Part shown: piece by piece, positions 52,798-63,057 of the stretch
How positions within the stretch are numbered: the first letter of the stretch is position 1
Layout: each line of letters opens with the position of its first letter
Assembly: GCF_001562015.1 (NCBI RefSeq)
Contig: NZ_LASA01000167.1
Span: 1-64,000 of the forward strand
Direction of reading: 5' to 3'
Source of the DNA: Endozoicomonas arenosclerae
GTDB taxonomy: Bacteria; Pseudomonadota; Gammaproteobacteria; Pseudomonadales; Endozoicomonadaceae
DNA: 64,000 bases
The notes under the pieces: generated by a model
The model's database searches: none
What the model saw: the letters and a program-made list of their open reading frames with translations, nothing else
Told to the model about the DNA's origin: nothing
Translations under genes and position numbers: made by a program

Positions 52798-53874
52798 TTA
52801 TTCAATGTCGTGTTTCGGTAACTGTCCTTTGTTTTTGTGTGGCTGATGGCTACCTATATAAGCGGATACTACAGTGCTTCTGTGGTGGCCGAGTTGAACA
52901 GCGATAGTCTTTCGGGCTTGATGATCAATATCTTTATTGATGAGGGTGCTACCACTTGATAGAACCGGTGCGGAACACCCTGTCATTCGATGATATTGTT
53001 CACAAGCATAAGCCGCCCGAAGGTCATGACGGTTATTCAGTCCATACTTCTTGAGAACCGGGCCACTGTGCATCCGCACCAGAGCCAGAAAATCTTCAAG
53101 TTTTTTACCGACAGGCATTAAGCAATCGTTTTTGCCCTGCAACTTTGCCGCTTGAGTTAGTACTATACGAGCATAGTCAGATACTGGTACCAGCCGCTCA
53201 ACGCGTGAAGTACTGGTAGGCGTCGATTTGCCACGACCACCTTTTGTACCCCGCTCGATATCGATTCTTCCGCAGGCTTTATCCTGCTCAAGAGCTCTAT
53301 GGCAATCCAGTAACACGGCTTCTCGGGAGCGAAGCCCAAGTTCCCGGCATAAGCCTAAAACTGCGGCTATTCGTTCCTGCCCTTTCAAGATTAATTCAGC
53401 TTGTGCCTGGGCCAGCTTTTCCCGACTCAGCTCGGGTGTTTCAGTGCGAACTTTCTCGCGTTTAGCCTGTAAAGCCTCAGCAGGCTTGATTCGTATATCT
53501 TCATTGCCACGCAGCGCCTTCAGCACCACATTGCAGGTAGACAGCAGATTCTGTGCTGTTGCAACCGATAAGGGGGCACCCTGTCCCTCCAGTCTCGCCC
53601 GGAGGTAAACGGCATAGTGCTTCAAAGTCTGATTATTCACCTGGTGGGCTTCACAAATATTCTGGGTCTTACTCCAGGCACAAAACTGTTTCCAACGTAC
53701 AGCATGGGTTGCCACCGTACAAAACTGCCCCGGCATTATTTCTCTGAGTGCATTACGTCCGGCATAGGACAGTTGCCTGCCAAAACCAAAATTATGATCG
53801 TTACGAGTAGAAAACTGAGGCACAGCACTATCCCTCCACCCTCTCTCTATCTGCAAAAGGGGCACATCGGACAA
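52798..53874 (-). CDS. Tyrosine recombinase/integrase-domain protein
   Basis: 358 residues. An N-terminal core-binding SAM-like domain (about 50-140) is followed by the catalytic part: arginine in GLRSREAVLLDC, the H-x-x-R pair in RHDLRAAYACEQY, and histidine and tyrosine in LGHHRSTVVSAYIG. All tyrosine-recombinase residues appear present. It belongs to the group often annotated 'integrase domain-containing protein', found in integrative elements. It may have mobilised the neighbouring bet-exo module or the dpt genes; the scar at 45,897 is a candidate target. Confidence 0.88.
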   Translation of the reverse strand: MSDVPLLQIERGWRDSAVPQFSTRNDHNFGFGRQLSYAGRNALREIMPGQFCTVATHAVRWKQFCAWSKTQNICEAHQVNNQTLKHYAVYLRARLEGQGAPLSVATAQNLLSTCNVVLKALRGNEDIRIKPAEALQAKREKVRTETPELSREKLAQAQAELILKGQERIAAVLGLCRELGLRSREAVLLDCHRALEQDKACGRIDIERGTKGGRGKSTPTSTSRVERLVPVSDYARIVLTQAAKLQGKNDCLMPVGKKLEDFLALVRMHSGPVLKKYGLNNRHDLRAAYACEQYHRMTGCSAPVLSSGSTLINKDIDHQARKTIAVQLGHHRSTVVSAYIGSHQPHKNKGQLPKHDIE

Positions 53875-54831
53875 TCAGTCCCGAAACCCTGAACAAAGTT
53901 CAATTCGAAGCCACATCACGCCGTGGCCAAACGGGACAGCCTGTAACGCAAGGGTTGCGGGCAGTGACGCTCATTGCTCTAAAGAGCTGAGCCTTGCTGA
54001 TGCCAGCAGCTGAGGTGATTGCCGTTATATCCAATCCTGAGGATTGACCGGGTTTAGCAAGCTCGCCTGCTTATAAAAAAATCCATCAAATGATCATAAA
54101 ATGCCGATAGAAGACACTGGTCTAGCTGTACGACACGGATGCCAATACACCAAGAGGCGGTCTCTCGAAACGGCTTTTGGAAAATGCACTGCAACCAAAT
54201 TTCAACACGCTTTTACCTGTGACCCGATGAGTTGGGTGATGATAAACACAGGTGTAGAGAGTGCTGTAATTTGGGCAGCAAGCGGCAGGCGTTCACATGA
54301 TGATCAGAGAACCCCTGAAATCAGAGCGATCAAGCCCTGACGGCATCGCAGCAGAGAAACTGCTGAGTAGGAAGACTCGCGAAGAGTGGTCGGAGCCTCA
54401 CGGCAAATGATCGGTTTTATAGCTCATTACGTCGAAGGCATTGCTTCTCCATGCGTTGCAGAAACCGATATACAGGAATCAAAAAGATAGCAGAGAAAGC
54501 GATTGAATGCTCAGAACAAAAATACGGTTGGTCGGAAAATCTAACAACAGCTTGATCGCTTATGGTTGTAAGGACAGAGCAATAGTCAGAAAATCGCACT
54601 GAAAATACAATCCCATATCTGTATATTTAGCTGACCATTTCGACGTAAATCCCCCATCTCTGCCTGCTATCAAGCCCTCACAAATTCTGGCACAATCGAA
54701 CCATTTACTTATTAAATGACAATTTGCACTAAGCTATGAGACTTTCGCCTGTTCAGCCCGTAAATGGCTGTACAAAGTCCAACGGGCGGTAGCGTGCTTG
54801 CAACCAGACCACACCAACGAGCCATGTGCTT
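53875..54831. other. Long gap before dptF
   Basis: About 950 bp without a supported gene; a 79-codon frame at 54,101 has no recognisable features. Visible structures are GCTCatt-GCTCTAAAGAGC-tGAGC at 53,969-53,992 and an AGCAAG/CTTGCT-like hairpin near 54,056-54,073 followed by TATAAAAAAA. Base composition is more AT-rich from 54,420 on. The promoter of dptFGH must lie here but I could not place it. Confidence 0.4.
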
Positions 54832-56433
54832 ATGAAGCTCCGACAACTATTAGCGCCACTGTCCCGGTCATCGGCTGAAGCAGTCAGGACGCTCGGTAAT
54901 TCTACAGGGAATCCTGTTAAAGACTACCTCTACATCAAGACCCCGATTGAAACCGATTTTCAGCGTCACGTTGAAAGTTCAAACTCTCCGGAAACCATCA
55001 TTTTCCTTTGTGGCTCCAGCGGTGATGGTAAATCTGAGATATTGACCAAGTTCTACAATCAGTACCAACAACAGTTTCATTTCCATCTGGACGCAACCCA
55101 TAGCTTCCAGCCGGATATGAATGCAATCCAGACACTGGATAGACAGTTCACTATCCATAAGTCAGAGGGCAAGCCCATTGTCGTTGGTATCAATATCGGT
55201 ATGCTCGGAAACTACGCTGAGGAAGGGGATGAAGAACACCAGGATATTATTCAATCTATAAAATTATTCCTGAACGACGAAGAAGACAGCCTTCCAGCAC
55301 ACCATATCTTCCTTAATTTTGAAAACTATCCCAAATTCAGGCCTGAAGAAGATGGCGTTACTGCTGATTTTATCGAAAAGCTTCTGGTGAAGCTGACTCA
55401 GCCTACTGACAATAATGACTTTTACCAAGCCTGGCTCAAAGAGAAAGACCAATATCCTGAGATGCTGCATGCCAACTATGAAATGCTGCTAATGCCAGAA
55501 GTGCAAAAGATCATAGTCCAGAGTCTGTTAAAAGTACGCCTTAAGTATGATCAATTTCTCACAGCTCGTACACTGCTCGATTTTATCTATTCAGCCCTGA
55601 CCGGTCCCGGCTACCTGTTCGATAATATCTTTATCAATACAGCGACAGAGTTGACCAGTGCTCTGGTTCATTTTGACCCCTGCACTATTCGCTCAAAAGA
55701 TATCGATATTTTCCTGATCCAGCGATCCATGAAGGTTCAGGATGAACAGTTTGATCAATACAAACAAGATATTCGTCATCTGATCAATGAAGACAATATG
55801 GAAATAGGCTCATGGATACGCTGCTTCTATCTCCTTCAAAATAAATCTATCGGTAATAATTACCACCAGGAGTTCAAATCCAGCTTTACTCAGGAGCTGT
55901 ATCAGAAATACGTAGAAATTTGGCGCATTCACGATCAATTTGACGGAAGAAACAGGCATCACAGGGATACCCTGCGGGAGTTCTACCAGAAGGAATTACT
56001 TGAGGCTATCTTCCGTTTTGCAAATCGCCTTGCTCCTGAACTGGGACAAAAACAGTGGTATCTGGCCGACTACAACGGCTACTGCCTGTCTACCCGCGCC
56101 GTCATCAAAGATAACTTGAAAGCATTGCCTGATAACCGCTCCAAACGACTTGGGCATTTTAATGCCATGTTGATGCTCAATGGCAAACCTCTGGAGCAAC
56201 CATTACAGATCAGTGCCAATTTCCTGGAACTGATTATGAAGATCAACAGTGGCTACCGCCCCAACAAACACGATAAGAACAATATCGTGATTTTGGAAGA
56301 ATTTATCGATCAGGTAACAGCCCTGCTCAGAAGCAGCAATACACTCAAAATCCATACCCAAACTCCAAAGCAACAATGGGTTTTGACCAACGACGAAGAT
56401 TATGACGAGATTACTGCAGAGGAGGATTACTAA
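54832..56433 (+). CDS. dptF: DptF, phosphorothioation-dependent restriction protein
   Basis: 533 residues from the ATG at 54,832 (a GTG two codons upstream is also open; no clear ribosome site). The P-loop LCGSSGDGKSE sits near 60-70, and the protein matches DptF/DndF throughout (RTLGNSTGNPVKDYLYIK near the start). In Dnd systems DptF, DptG and DptH together attack DNA that lacks sulfur in its backbone. It overlaps dptG by one base (TAATG). Length is normal. Confidence 0.93.
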   Translation: MKLRQLLAPLSRSSAEAVRTLGNSTGNPVKDYLYIKTPIETDFQRHVESSNSPETIIFLCGSSGDGKSEILTKFYNQYQQQFHFHLDATHSFQPDMNAIQTLDRQFTIHKSEGKPIVVGINIGMLGNYAEEGDEEHQDIIQSIKLFLNDEEDSLPAHHIFLNFENYPKFRPEEDGVTADFIEKLLVKLTQPTDNNDFYQAWLKEKDQYPEMLHANYEMLLMPEVQKIIVQSLLKVRLKYDQFLTARTLLDFIYSALTGPGYLFDNIFINTATELTSALVHFDPCTIRSKDIDIFLIQRSMKVQDEQFDQYKQDIRHLINEDNMEIGSWIRCFYLLQNKSIGNNYHQEFKSSFTQELYQKYVEIWRIHDQFDGRNRHHRDTLREFYQKELLEAIFRFANRLAPELGQKQWYLADYNGYCLSTRAVIKDNLKALPDNRSKRLGHFNAMLMLNGKPLEQPLQISANFLELIMKINSGYRPNKHDKNNIVILEEFIDQVTALLRSSNTLKIHTQTPKQQWVLTNDEDYDEITAEEDY

Positions 56434-57797
56434 TGAGTATTATTAGTCGTTTAGTAGCCCTCGGCGAGATTGAACAGGGCAAGATTGGCGATAACAACCT
56501 GAGCAACTACCTGCCCATCCGCAGTAAAAAGAATGTCCTGAATTACGACACGGTAGCTGGTAATGTTCTTGGGCTTCTGATTGGTAAGAAGCTGCACGGT
56601 TTCGACCAGAATGAGTTTGAAGAAGCCTGTCTGGATGAGCTGTCCAGCAAGCTCTCTGATACCGAGATTCTGGATCACTTCAAAAATATTTACTTCCAAA
56701 ATAATGCACTTTTAAAAGTATCCCCTGAATTTTTATTACTGGGACGCCAGGGAAGTGAATCCAAAGCTAGCGGGCATCTCAGCGAAATTTTTCGAAATTT
56801 TCTGGCTCAGCAAGATCATCGTTGTGAGATCAAATCCAAAGCCAATTTTATCGAAAAAATCTTCTGGGAAAAGATGCAGAGGTATCTGAAACCCGTCAAG
56901 CAGGAAGCTTCTAATGTTGGCCCCTACCTACCTTATATATCCGACTTGTTTGCCAAAGATATCCGTTTCCTGAGCAGCAAGTCCGAGTATCTTTTAAGTC
57001 ATCTGGAAAGTTTCCTGGAGCTTTACAACTTTATATATTGCTCCCAGCTGGCTCTGAATATCAGAAACTTCAAATTTGATATTCCGGAAAAACGCCCACT
57101 CTACTTTATTCTGGACACAGAAAAAGCCAGTCAGGAGCGTACGCATATCCAGGATGATGGCTATCAGCATTTATTCTCATCGTTTGGCGCCGTTTTCCCA
57201 ACCCTTTCTATGTTGGAAAACATTAATAAAGCAGGCAAGGATGGGAAGAAAGGCAGGGTTGTTCCTCTGTGGCAGTACACTCAGGCATTAGAATCTGAAG
57301 GGGCGTTAAATGAACACTCTTCCGATAATGTAGCTGAAGCCATCGAATGCTTTGCCAACAACTTTCAGGAAAAAAGAAAAATAAAATCTCGAGCAGCTGT
57401 TGAGTCGACGCCTAAAGATCAGCTAACCCGTCTTTTCCAATATGCACTCGATCAATTTGAGATAAAACAGTACGACGCTGATGCAAGCCGACACGAAATC
57501 CGCGACGCTTATCAGAAGCAGTTTGTGGAACATATTGGCAAGCATTTCATTCAAAACAGAGGTCGCTCAGGACGGGTGCTGGTCATCAACCAAGACTTTT
57601 TGTTACTGCTGACCAATATTGCCATTGGCGATAACCGTCAGTTGCGTTTTCAAGAACTCCTTCAGGAGTTCCGTCAGCGCGGCGTGTATTTTGATAAACA
57701 ATCCGAACAGGCTCTGGTCGCTTTTTATGAGCGTGTGGGCAATGTAGACCGTATGAGTGATAGTGGAGATGCCGTCTATGTACGCAGTACAATTTGA
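56433..57797 (+). CDS. dptG: DptG, phosphorothioation-dependent restriction protein
   Basis: 454 residues. Recognised by position between dptF and dptH and by DptG-type sequence (LSNYLPIRSKKNVLNYDTVAG near 24-44, given in part here as LPIRSKKNVLNYDT). No nucleotide-binding or nuclease motif is visible. It starts on the last base of the dptF stop, and its 3' end overlaps the chosen dptH start by 20 bp. Its biochemical role is the least understood of the three. Confidence 0.92.
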   Translation: MSIISRLVALGEIEQGKIGDNNLSNYLPIRSKKNVLNYDTVAGNVLGLLIGKKLHGFDQNEFEEACLDELSSKLSDTEILDHFKNIYFQNNALLKVSPEFLLLGRQGSESKASGHLSEIFRNFLAQQDHRCEIKSKANFIEKIFWEKMQRYLKPVKQEASNVGPYLPYISDLFAKDIRFLSSKSEYLLSHLESFLELYNFIYCSQLALNIRNFKFDIPEKRPLYFILDTEKASQERTHIQDDGYQHLFSSFGAVFPTLSMLENINKAGKDGKKGRVVPLWQYTQALESEGALNEHSSDNVAEAIECFANNFQEKRKIKSRAAVESTPKDQLTRLFQYALDQFEIKQYDADASRHEIRDAYQKQFVEHIGKHFIQNRGRSGRVLVINQDFLLLLTNIAIGDNRQLRFQELLQEFRQRGVYFDKQSEQALVAFYERVGNVDRMSDSGDAVYVRSTI

Positions 57798-60700
57798 ACA
57801 GTTTGCTGTAGAGCGTATTAAAGGGTGGCTCGACCAGAACATCAAGGCCGGAGAGAAGTATCAACTACGCTCCACCAACTTGAGTAACACTCAACGGCTG
57901 TACGACGAAATCTGCAAATGCACCCAGTCATTTGTCTATGATGGCACCGAACTCCATTACCTTATGGTGAACGGAGTAAAAGTCATCTTTGCTGCACATT
58001 TTGATGAGCAGGAAGCGCCTGATCACTATTTCAATGAATATTACATTTCTCACCTGAGAGACTGTGTATCTGACAAGTCCGGTACCTTTGTAGATACTGC
58101 ACTGGTTTTTATTCATAACAGCTCACTCGACACTCTTGTTAAAAACGCCGTCGATCTGGCGCATGGTGATATGCCCTGGTCTGCCCAAAGTATTGAGGAG
58201 CAACTGAATGCTCTGATCGATGGTCAACCACAGAATAATGCCGTCCTGAGTCACCTTCTGAAAGTAAAAGCAGAGCAGCTTAAAGAAGATGGCGGCAGTA
58301 TGTTTGGCTTTGTTCAGCTCTACACAGCCATGACCTCTGGAGGTTCGCCTGACCTGTCGGAACTGGGTTTTCTTCCCGACAAAGGTCTTTGGGAGCTGAG
58401 TAAACCAAACCAGATCGAAAACCGCCTGAAAGACAATAAAGAGTTCCACGACAAGCTGGAGCGAACCCTGCAAAATCATCCTGAAGAAATACACGACCGT
58501 ATTCCGGAATTGGGTGAAAAGTTTATTGATGATCACTTCTCTGATCCATCCAGTGATGGCTGGCGCACCAAGCTGGATATGGGCGATGTCATTACTGAAC
58601 GAAAAAAGCAGAAAGAAAACATTGTCAGCTTTGTATCTGTCAGCTCAGATAACGCCAAACTGACTGGCCCTCGCACAAAATCAGAGAAAGGTGCAGGTAA
58701 GCGGGAAAAGCATATCATTCTTGAGGTTCCAAAAGGCAGCGAGGCCTTTGATTTAAGGCTGACATTTGACGGGGATGACCTGAAAAAAGAGCAGCTTCAG
58801 CTGATCAATAATAAGGTTCTGCGTGGTTTAAAAAACAGTATCATCAAAGTGGCTGGTTCAGCTCAGCGCCATGTCACTGTAAACGCGCCTTTTGACGGTT
58901 CACCTACCTTCTTCACCCTGAAGGTGAAACGAACCAATAATAATGAGTGCTTTACCTTTCAAGTTTTGGTACTGGAAGAAGGTGATTTCTATCTACCGGC
59001 CATTGAAAACAAGTTCCTTGTAAAGCCTAACCAGAGCGGGATTATTCTACAAACAGAAGATATGAGCCTTGCACTGTCAGAGCAATCCGGGCAAGAGTTC
59101 GTGCTGTCTGAAAACGAAGAAGTCGTTGATGCCAGTTCCTATGCGTCGCTGGATTATCAACAGGTGTATGAAGATTCTGAAGTCGTTTCCTTTGTTGTTC
59201 AAAATAGCGGCCATTCGGTGAAATTCACCATTGAAGGTGAAGCCAGTCCGGTAACTCTGACCCTGCCTATTCTGATGGACTCTGACCGTTTCAATGAGCT
59301 GTTTAACGACGATCGCTATGGTCAGTTCATTAATGCCAAGGGTAAGGTCGTTATTGATCATAAAGAATCCAAAGTGCCGGGGATTCGTTTACCACTGCTG
59401 CGTCGGGAAGAAGAGTTCCTAACAGAGCAACAGATTTCTATTGGTCCTGACGCCATCAAAGCGGAACAGCTGGCAACCGTTTCTCCTGAAATCCATTCTG
59501 CCTGGACAGAGTTATCAGATTATCTGATACAAAGAAAATCCCTGTTATCTCTTGAATTCTGGGGGGACAAGCTAACTTCTCTGGTCAGAAACTATGTGCA
59601 GGCTTCTCTGGAATATCTCAGTGCCATCCCAATGGAAAGCACACTGAGTGATGAAAACCGCATTGTTCTGGCAATGGGTATGGCAGAGTTTGAAGATAAA
59701 AAATACTTTTCTCCCTACCACCCGCTGATCCTGAGCTATTACCTGCAACTGGTGGATAAAATCCAGGCTGACTGCCAGAACAAGTCTTTCAGAAACCTGC
59801 CCCCTGTTACTTTGGAAAGGCTGAACCCGAAGGGATTGTTACCGTACGTCTACAGCAAAAGCAATCAGTTCAGTTACACCCAGAAGGTCAAGGAAAACCC
59901 GCTCTGGCTGGAAATCGTCCCACAGAAAGACACCAGCTACAGCTATGTCAGCACTCTGGTAAAGGAAAAATCTGAAGAGTTTATTGAAACCTTCAATGAA
60001 CTGTTTAAACAGGTAGATGATGCACCACTGATTATCAATTCCGTAAACAATGGCGATAACAGCGAAGTGTTTATGGGGCTGCTGGCTTATTTCAAAAAGA
60101 ATCTGGCGGAATGTCATCCCGTACATGTAAACCTGTATGATGACAAATTCTGTGAGACCGAATTCGATATCTTTGCGGAAATGAGCTCCCACGAGGAGAT
60201 CAAACAACGCTATTCCCTGGATAAAGGCGCTGCCCGGGAACAGTCGGAATATATTACCGACCTGCTCCGCACAAAGCTTTCGTTCTCTAAGTTCAAACAC
60301 AAAGATGTGGCTGAGCAAAGCTATGCCCATTTGAGCTTTTTCAAGAACAACCAGAAGGTGACCACTTTTGAAAGCGATATCGACAAATTTGTTTCCGGTA
60401 TTGCCTGCCATGGTTTGCTGAGTGGTGAAGCATCTGTCTGCGAAAACAAAACCTTCCAGACCGCTTATGGCCTTAACAAAATCAATACCGAAGATCAGCA
60501 GCATCTGGAAATGTCCCGTCTTTATGGGCGTTTGCTAAAGCCTTGCGTAGAGCCTAACCAGCAATACCATGCCCACTCTTCTATCGGTATTGCGGTCAGT
60601 GATTCTTTTAAGGAGCAGCTCGAACGCTCCTACGACAGTTCTATCTGGACCACGATTATTGATCCGAAAGTGACTTTGGACTTCTTCCAACAGGAACAAG

Positions 60701-62856
60701 ACCTGATTCTGATTCACTACTCGGATCAATACACCAACTCCGCCGGTTATGACGCCATTACCGTTACTCGTCAATCTGACTTATACAAGAAAATGCTGAG
60801 TCAACAAGGTGATCAGCTGATTGAAGAGTTCAATGCCTTTAATGGTGAGTGGCTGCTGAAAATGGTCACTGATCCGGACAAAGAGAAAAAAGGCAAACTT
60901 GGTATAGTAGCCAGCTGGAAACTGGTCAGTGCCATGCTGTCACAGTCTGATATTATCTGGATTCCGATTTCCATTGCAGAAATGGTCAGGGTTTCTGGCA
61001 ATATTGGCCTGAAAATGGATCAACACGATTTTGGTGTTTTCCATAATAAAGACAACTACAGCGGCAAAATGTCGGACGATATTCTGTTTGCCGGGTTTAA
61101 AGACAATAAGCTGTTCATTCTGCCTGTTGAAGTCAAAGCGGGTGAGCATGGCAGCACCTCTCTAGAGAAGGCCAGAGAACAAGCCGAGAAACTGAGAGCT
61201 TATCTGGTTGAGCGCATTCTGGGGCCAAAAACCTTGGAAGGCCGCATTTATCGAAGCCTGTTTATTCGTCAGGTACTGATGCAAATTGAAAAGTATCAGC
61301 TCTATGAGGTGTTTGAGGCTGATTATTTTAAGCCGTTTTTGAATGAGCGCGAACAGTGGTTAACGGGGGATTATGAGCTGGGAAGCATTGAGGGCTTTCC
61401 TGAAGCAATGGTGCTCGCTCATCTGACCAGCCCAACCGTTATTCATACCATGGAAACCTTTGAAAACGGTCTATTGCAGCTGGAAATTCCTGATTATCAG
61501 GAGCATTTGATCAGTACGCCTTATCAGAAACTTCTGCCCTGGGTATTAGAACAGAATGTTTTGGGCATTTCTAAGCAGTGGTTCCTGGGACAGAATACCA
61601 ACGTCTCCCCTATTCTGATGGATATCGCCGCTAAAACAGAAACGACTACTGAAACTGATAATGAAGTTGCAGTAACAACAGAAGATACTCCACAGGCTGT
61701 TGAAGCTGATCAACCAACAAAGACAGTCAGTCCAGTAACTGAAGTCGATTCCGGCAGAGTTCTTTTTGGCCGGGAGGAAATGACTCACCAGCCTGTGTAC
61801 TGGGAGTTTAATCATGAAAAGCTGCCAAACCGCCACCTGCTGATTTTTGGCCGGTCTGGACAAGGTAAAACCTACTGTATTCAAGGTATTCTGCAGGAGC
61901 TTGCAAAAGCCCAGTGCAACTCAATGGTGGTGGATTACACCAATGGTTTCCTACCAGACCATCTGGAGCCTGAATTTCAGGAAGCAGTAAATCCCAAAAC
62001 GCATCTGGTAGCGCATTCGCCACTGGCCATAAACCCGTTCAGAAAACAGAAGCAGCTGATTGCCGGTATTGAGTTGGCAGACCAGCCCCATGTAGTTGCA
62101 GGCCGTGTTTCCTCGGTATTCAACTCTGTGTACTCAACCATTGGAGAGCAGCAGCTTGCCACACTGAATAACGTTATTGAAAACGGTATCCAGTGTTTTG
62201 GAGAAGATTATACCTTCCAGCAGCTGCTGACCCATCTGGCAGAAGAAAGCAAAGTTGGTGAAGCCCTGGCAAACAAACTCTCAACCATGGTGAAAAGCAA
62301 CCTGTTTGATACCCGCGCCGAAGGCGGTTGGGACGCTATTTACAACAGCACTGACTGCCATTCCCATATGATCCAGTTAGCCAGCATTCCAACGGATGTT
62401 CAGAGACTGGCTACTGAGTTCATACTTTGGGACTTGTACGCCCATGCTAGCAGCACCGGCAGTAAGCACAACCCGCTGCCAGTGGTTCTGGATGAGGTAC
62501 AAAATCTGGACCACCGACTGGATAGCCCTCTGGGCAAGATGCTGACTGAAGGCCGTAAATATGGCTTGTCGCTGATTCTGGCAACACAAACCCTCAGCAA
62601 CCTTTCCAAAGATGAGCAGGACCGTTTGTTCCAGGCGGCTCATAAGCTGTTCTTTGCGCCTGCTGAAACGGAGATCAAGAAATATGCTGAGATTTTGGAA
62701 GTGACGGTTCAAGGCTCTAAGAAACAGCATTGGATTGAGCAGCTGAGCAAGCTTAAAAAGGGACAGTGTTTGTCTGTGGGACAGCATTTGAATCAATATG
62801 GTGAGCTGGAACTCAGCGTTAAGAAAATTAATATCAGTAGCTTGGGAGAGCGTTAA
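57778..62856 (+). CDS. dptH: DptH, HerA/FtsK-like ATPase of Dnd restriction
   Basis: 1692 residues from the ATG at 57,778 (MYAVQFEQF), with GGAG 10 nt upstream inside dptG; earlier in-frame starts exist at 57,757 and 57,769. The long N-terminal part has no obvious motif. The P-loop LIFGRSGQGKTYC (near 1356-1368) and LPVVLDEVQNLD (Walker B) mark a HerA/FtsK-type motor in the last third, with LILATQTLSNLSK as sensor region. DptH is the ATPase and probable DNA-handling part of Dnd restriction. It is full length with no frame breaks. Confidence 0.94.
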   Translation: MYAVQFEQFAVERIKGWLDQNIKAGEKYQLRSTNLSNTQRLYDEICKCTQSFVYDGTELHYLMVNGVKVIFAAHFDEQEAPDHYFNEYYISHLRDCVSDKSGTFVDTALVFIHNSSLDTLVKNAVDLAHGDMPWSAQSIEEQLNALIDGQPQNNAVLSHLLKVKAEQLKEDGGSMFGFVQLYTAMTSGGSPDLSELGFLPDKGLWELSKPNQIENRLKDNKEFHDKLERTLQNHPEEIHDRIPELGEKFIDDHFSDPSSDGWRTKLDMGDVITERKKQKENIVSFVSVSSDNAKLTGPRTKSEKGAGKREKHIILEVPKGSEAFDLRLTFDGDDLKKEQLQLINNKVLRGLKNSIIKVAGSAQRHVTVNAPFDGSPTFFTLKVKRTNNNECFTFQVLVLEEGDFYLPAIENKFLVKPNQSGIILQTEDMSLALSEQSGQEFVLSENEEVVDASSYASLDYQQVYEDSEVVSFVVQNSGHSVKFTIEGEASPVTLTLPILMDSDRFNELFNDDRYGQFINAKGKVVIDHKESKVPGIRLPLLRREEEFLTEQQISIGPDAIKAEQLATVSPEIHSAWTELSDYLIQRKSLLSLEFWGDKLTSLVRNYVQASLEYLSAIPMESTLSDENRIVLAMGMAEFEDKKYFSPYHPLILSYYLQLVDKIQADCQNKSFRNLPPVTLERLNPKGLLPYVYSKSNQFSYTQKVKENPLWLEIVPQKDTSYSYVSTLVKEKSEEFIETFNELFKQVDDAPLIINSVNNGDNSEVFMGLLAYFKKNLAECHPVHVNLYDDKFCETEFDIFAEMSSHEEIKQRYSLDKGAAREQSEYITDLLRTKLSFSKFKHKDVAEQSYAHLSFFKNNQKVTTFESDIDKFVSGIACHGLLSGEASVCENKTFQTAYGLNKINTEDQQHLEMSRLYGRLLKPCVEPNQQYHAHSSIGIAVSDSFKEQLERSYDSSIWTTIIDPKVTLDFFQQEQDLILIHYSDQYTNSAGYDAITVTRQSDLYKKMLSQQGDQLIEEFNAFNGEWLLKMVTDPDKEKKGKLGIVASWKLVSAMLSQSDIIWIPISIAEMVRVSGNIGLKMDQHDFGVFHNKDNYSGKMSDDILFAGFKDNKLFILPVEVKAGEHGSTSLEKAREQAEKLRAYLVERILGPKTLEGRIYRSLFIRQVLMQIEKYQLYEVFEADYFKPFLNEREQWLTGDYELGSIEGFPEAMVLAHLTSPTVIHTMETFENGLLQLEIPDYQEHLISTPYQKLLPWVLEQNVLGISKQWFLGQNTNVSPILMDIAAKTETTTETDNEVAVTTEDTPQAVEADQPTKTVSPVTEVDSGRVLFGREEMTHQPVYWEFNHEKLPNRHLLIFGRSGQGKTYCIQGILQELAKAQCNSMVVDYTNGFLPDHLEPEFQEAVNPKTHLVAHSPLAINPFRKQKQLIAGIELADQPHVVAGRVSSVFNSVYSTIGEQQLATLNNVIENGIQCFGEDYTFQQLLTHLAEESKVGEALANKLSTMVKSNLFDTRAEGGWDAIYNSTDCHSHMIQLASIPTDVQRLATEFILWDLYAHASSTGSKHNPLPVVLDEVQNLDHRLDSPLGKMLTEGRKYGLSLILATQTLSNLSKDEQDRLFQAAHKLFFAPAETEIKKYAEILEVTVQGSKKQHWIEQLSKLKKGQCLSVGQHLNQYGELELSVKKINISSLGER

Positions 62857-63057
62857 GGAAAACAATGGAGCTGAACTTAAACGTATGGAAGCGTGGCAGC
62901 CAAAGAGCGGTTCATAAACCGCTTTTGATCTTGTACAGCTTAAACAAACAGAAAATAAGCAATATAAATTCGCAAGTGTAATACTCATAATGAGCCCGAT
63001 GAAGCTCATCCTAAACGTGTTTTAAATAACCATCAAACTTAATCTTAGGGATTTAGA

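Noticed and set aside
54101-54340. 79-codon frame in the gap before dptF
   Set aside because: No ribosome site, no recognisable motif and no neighbouring partner; the region shows no coding-like pattern.
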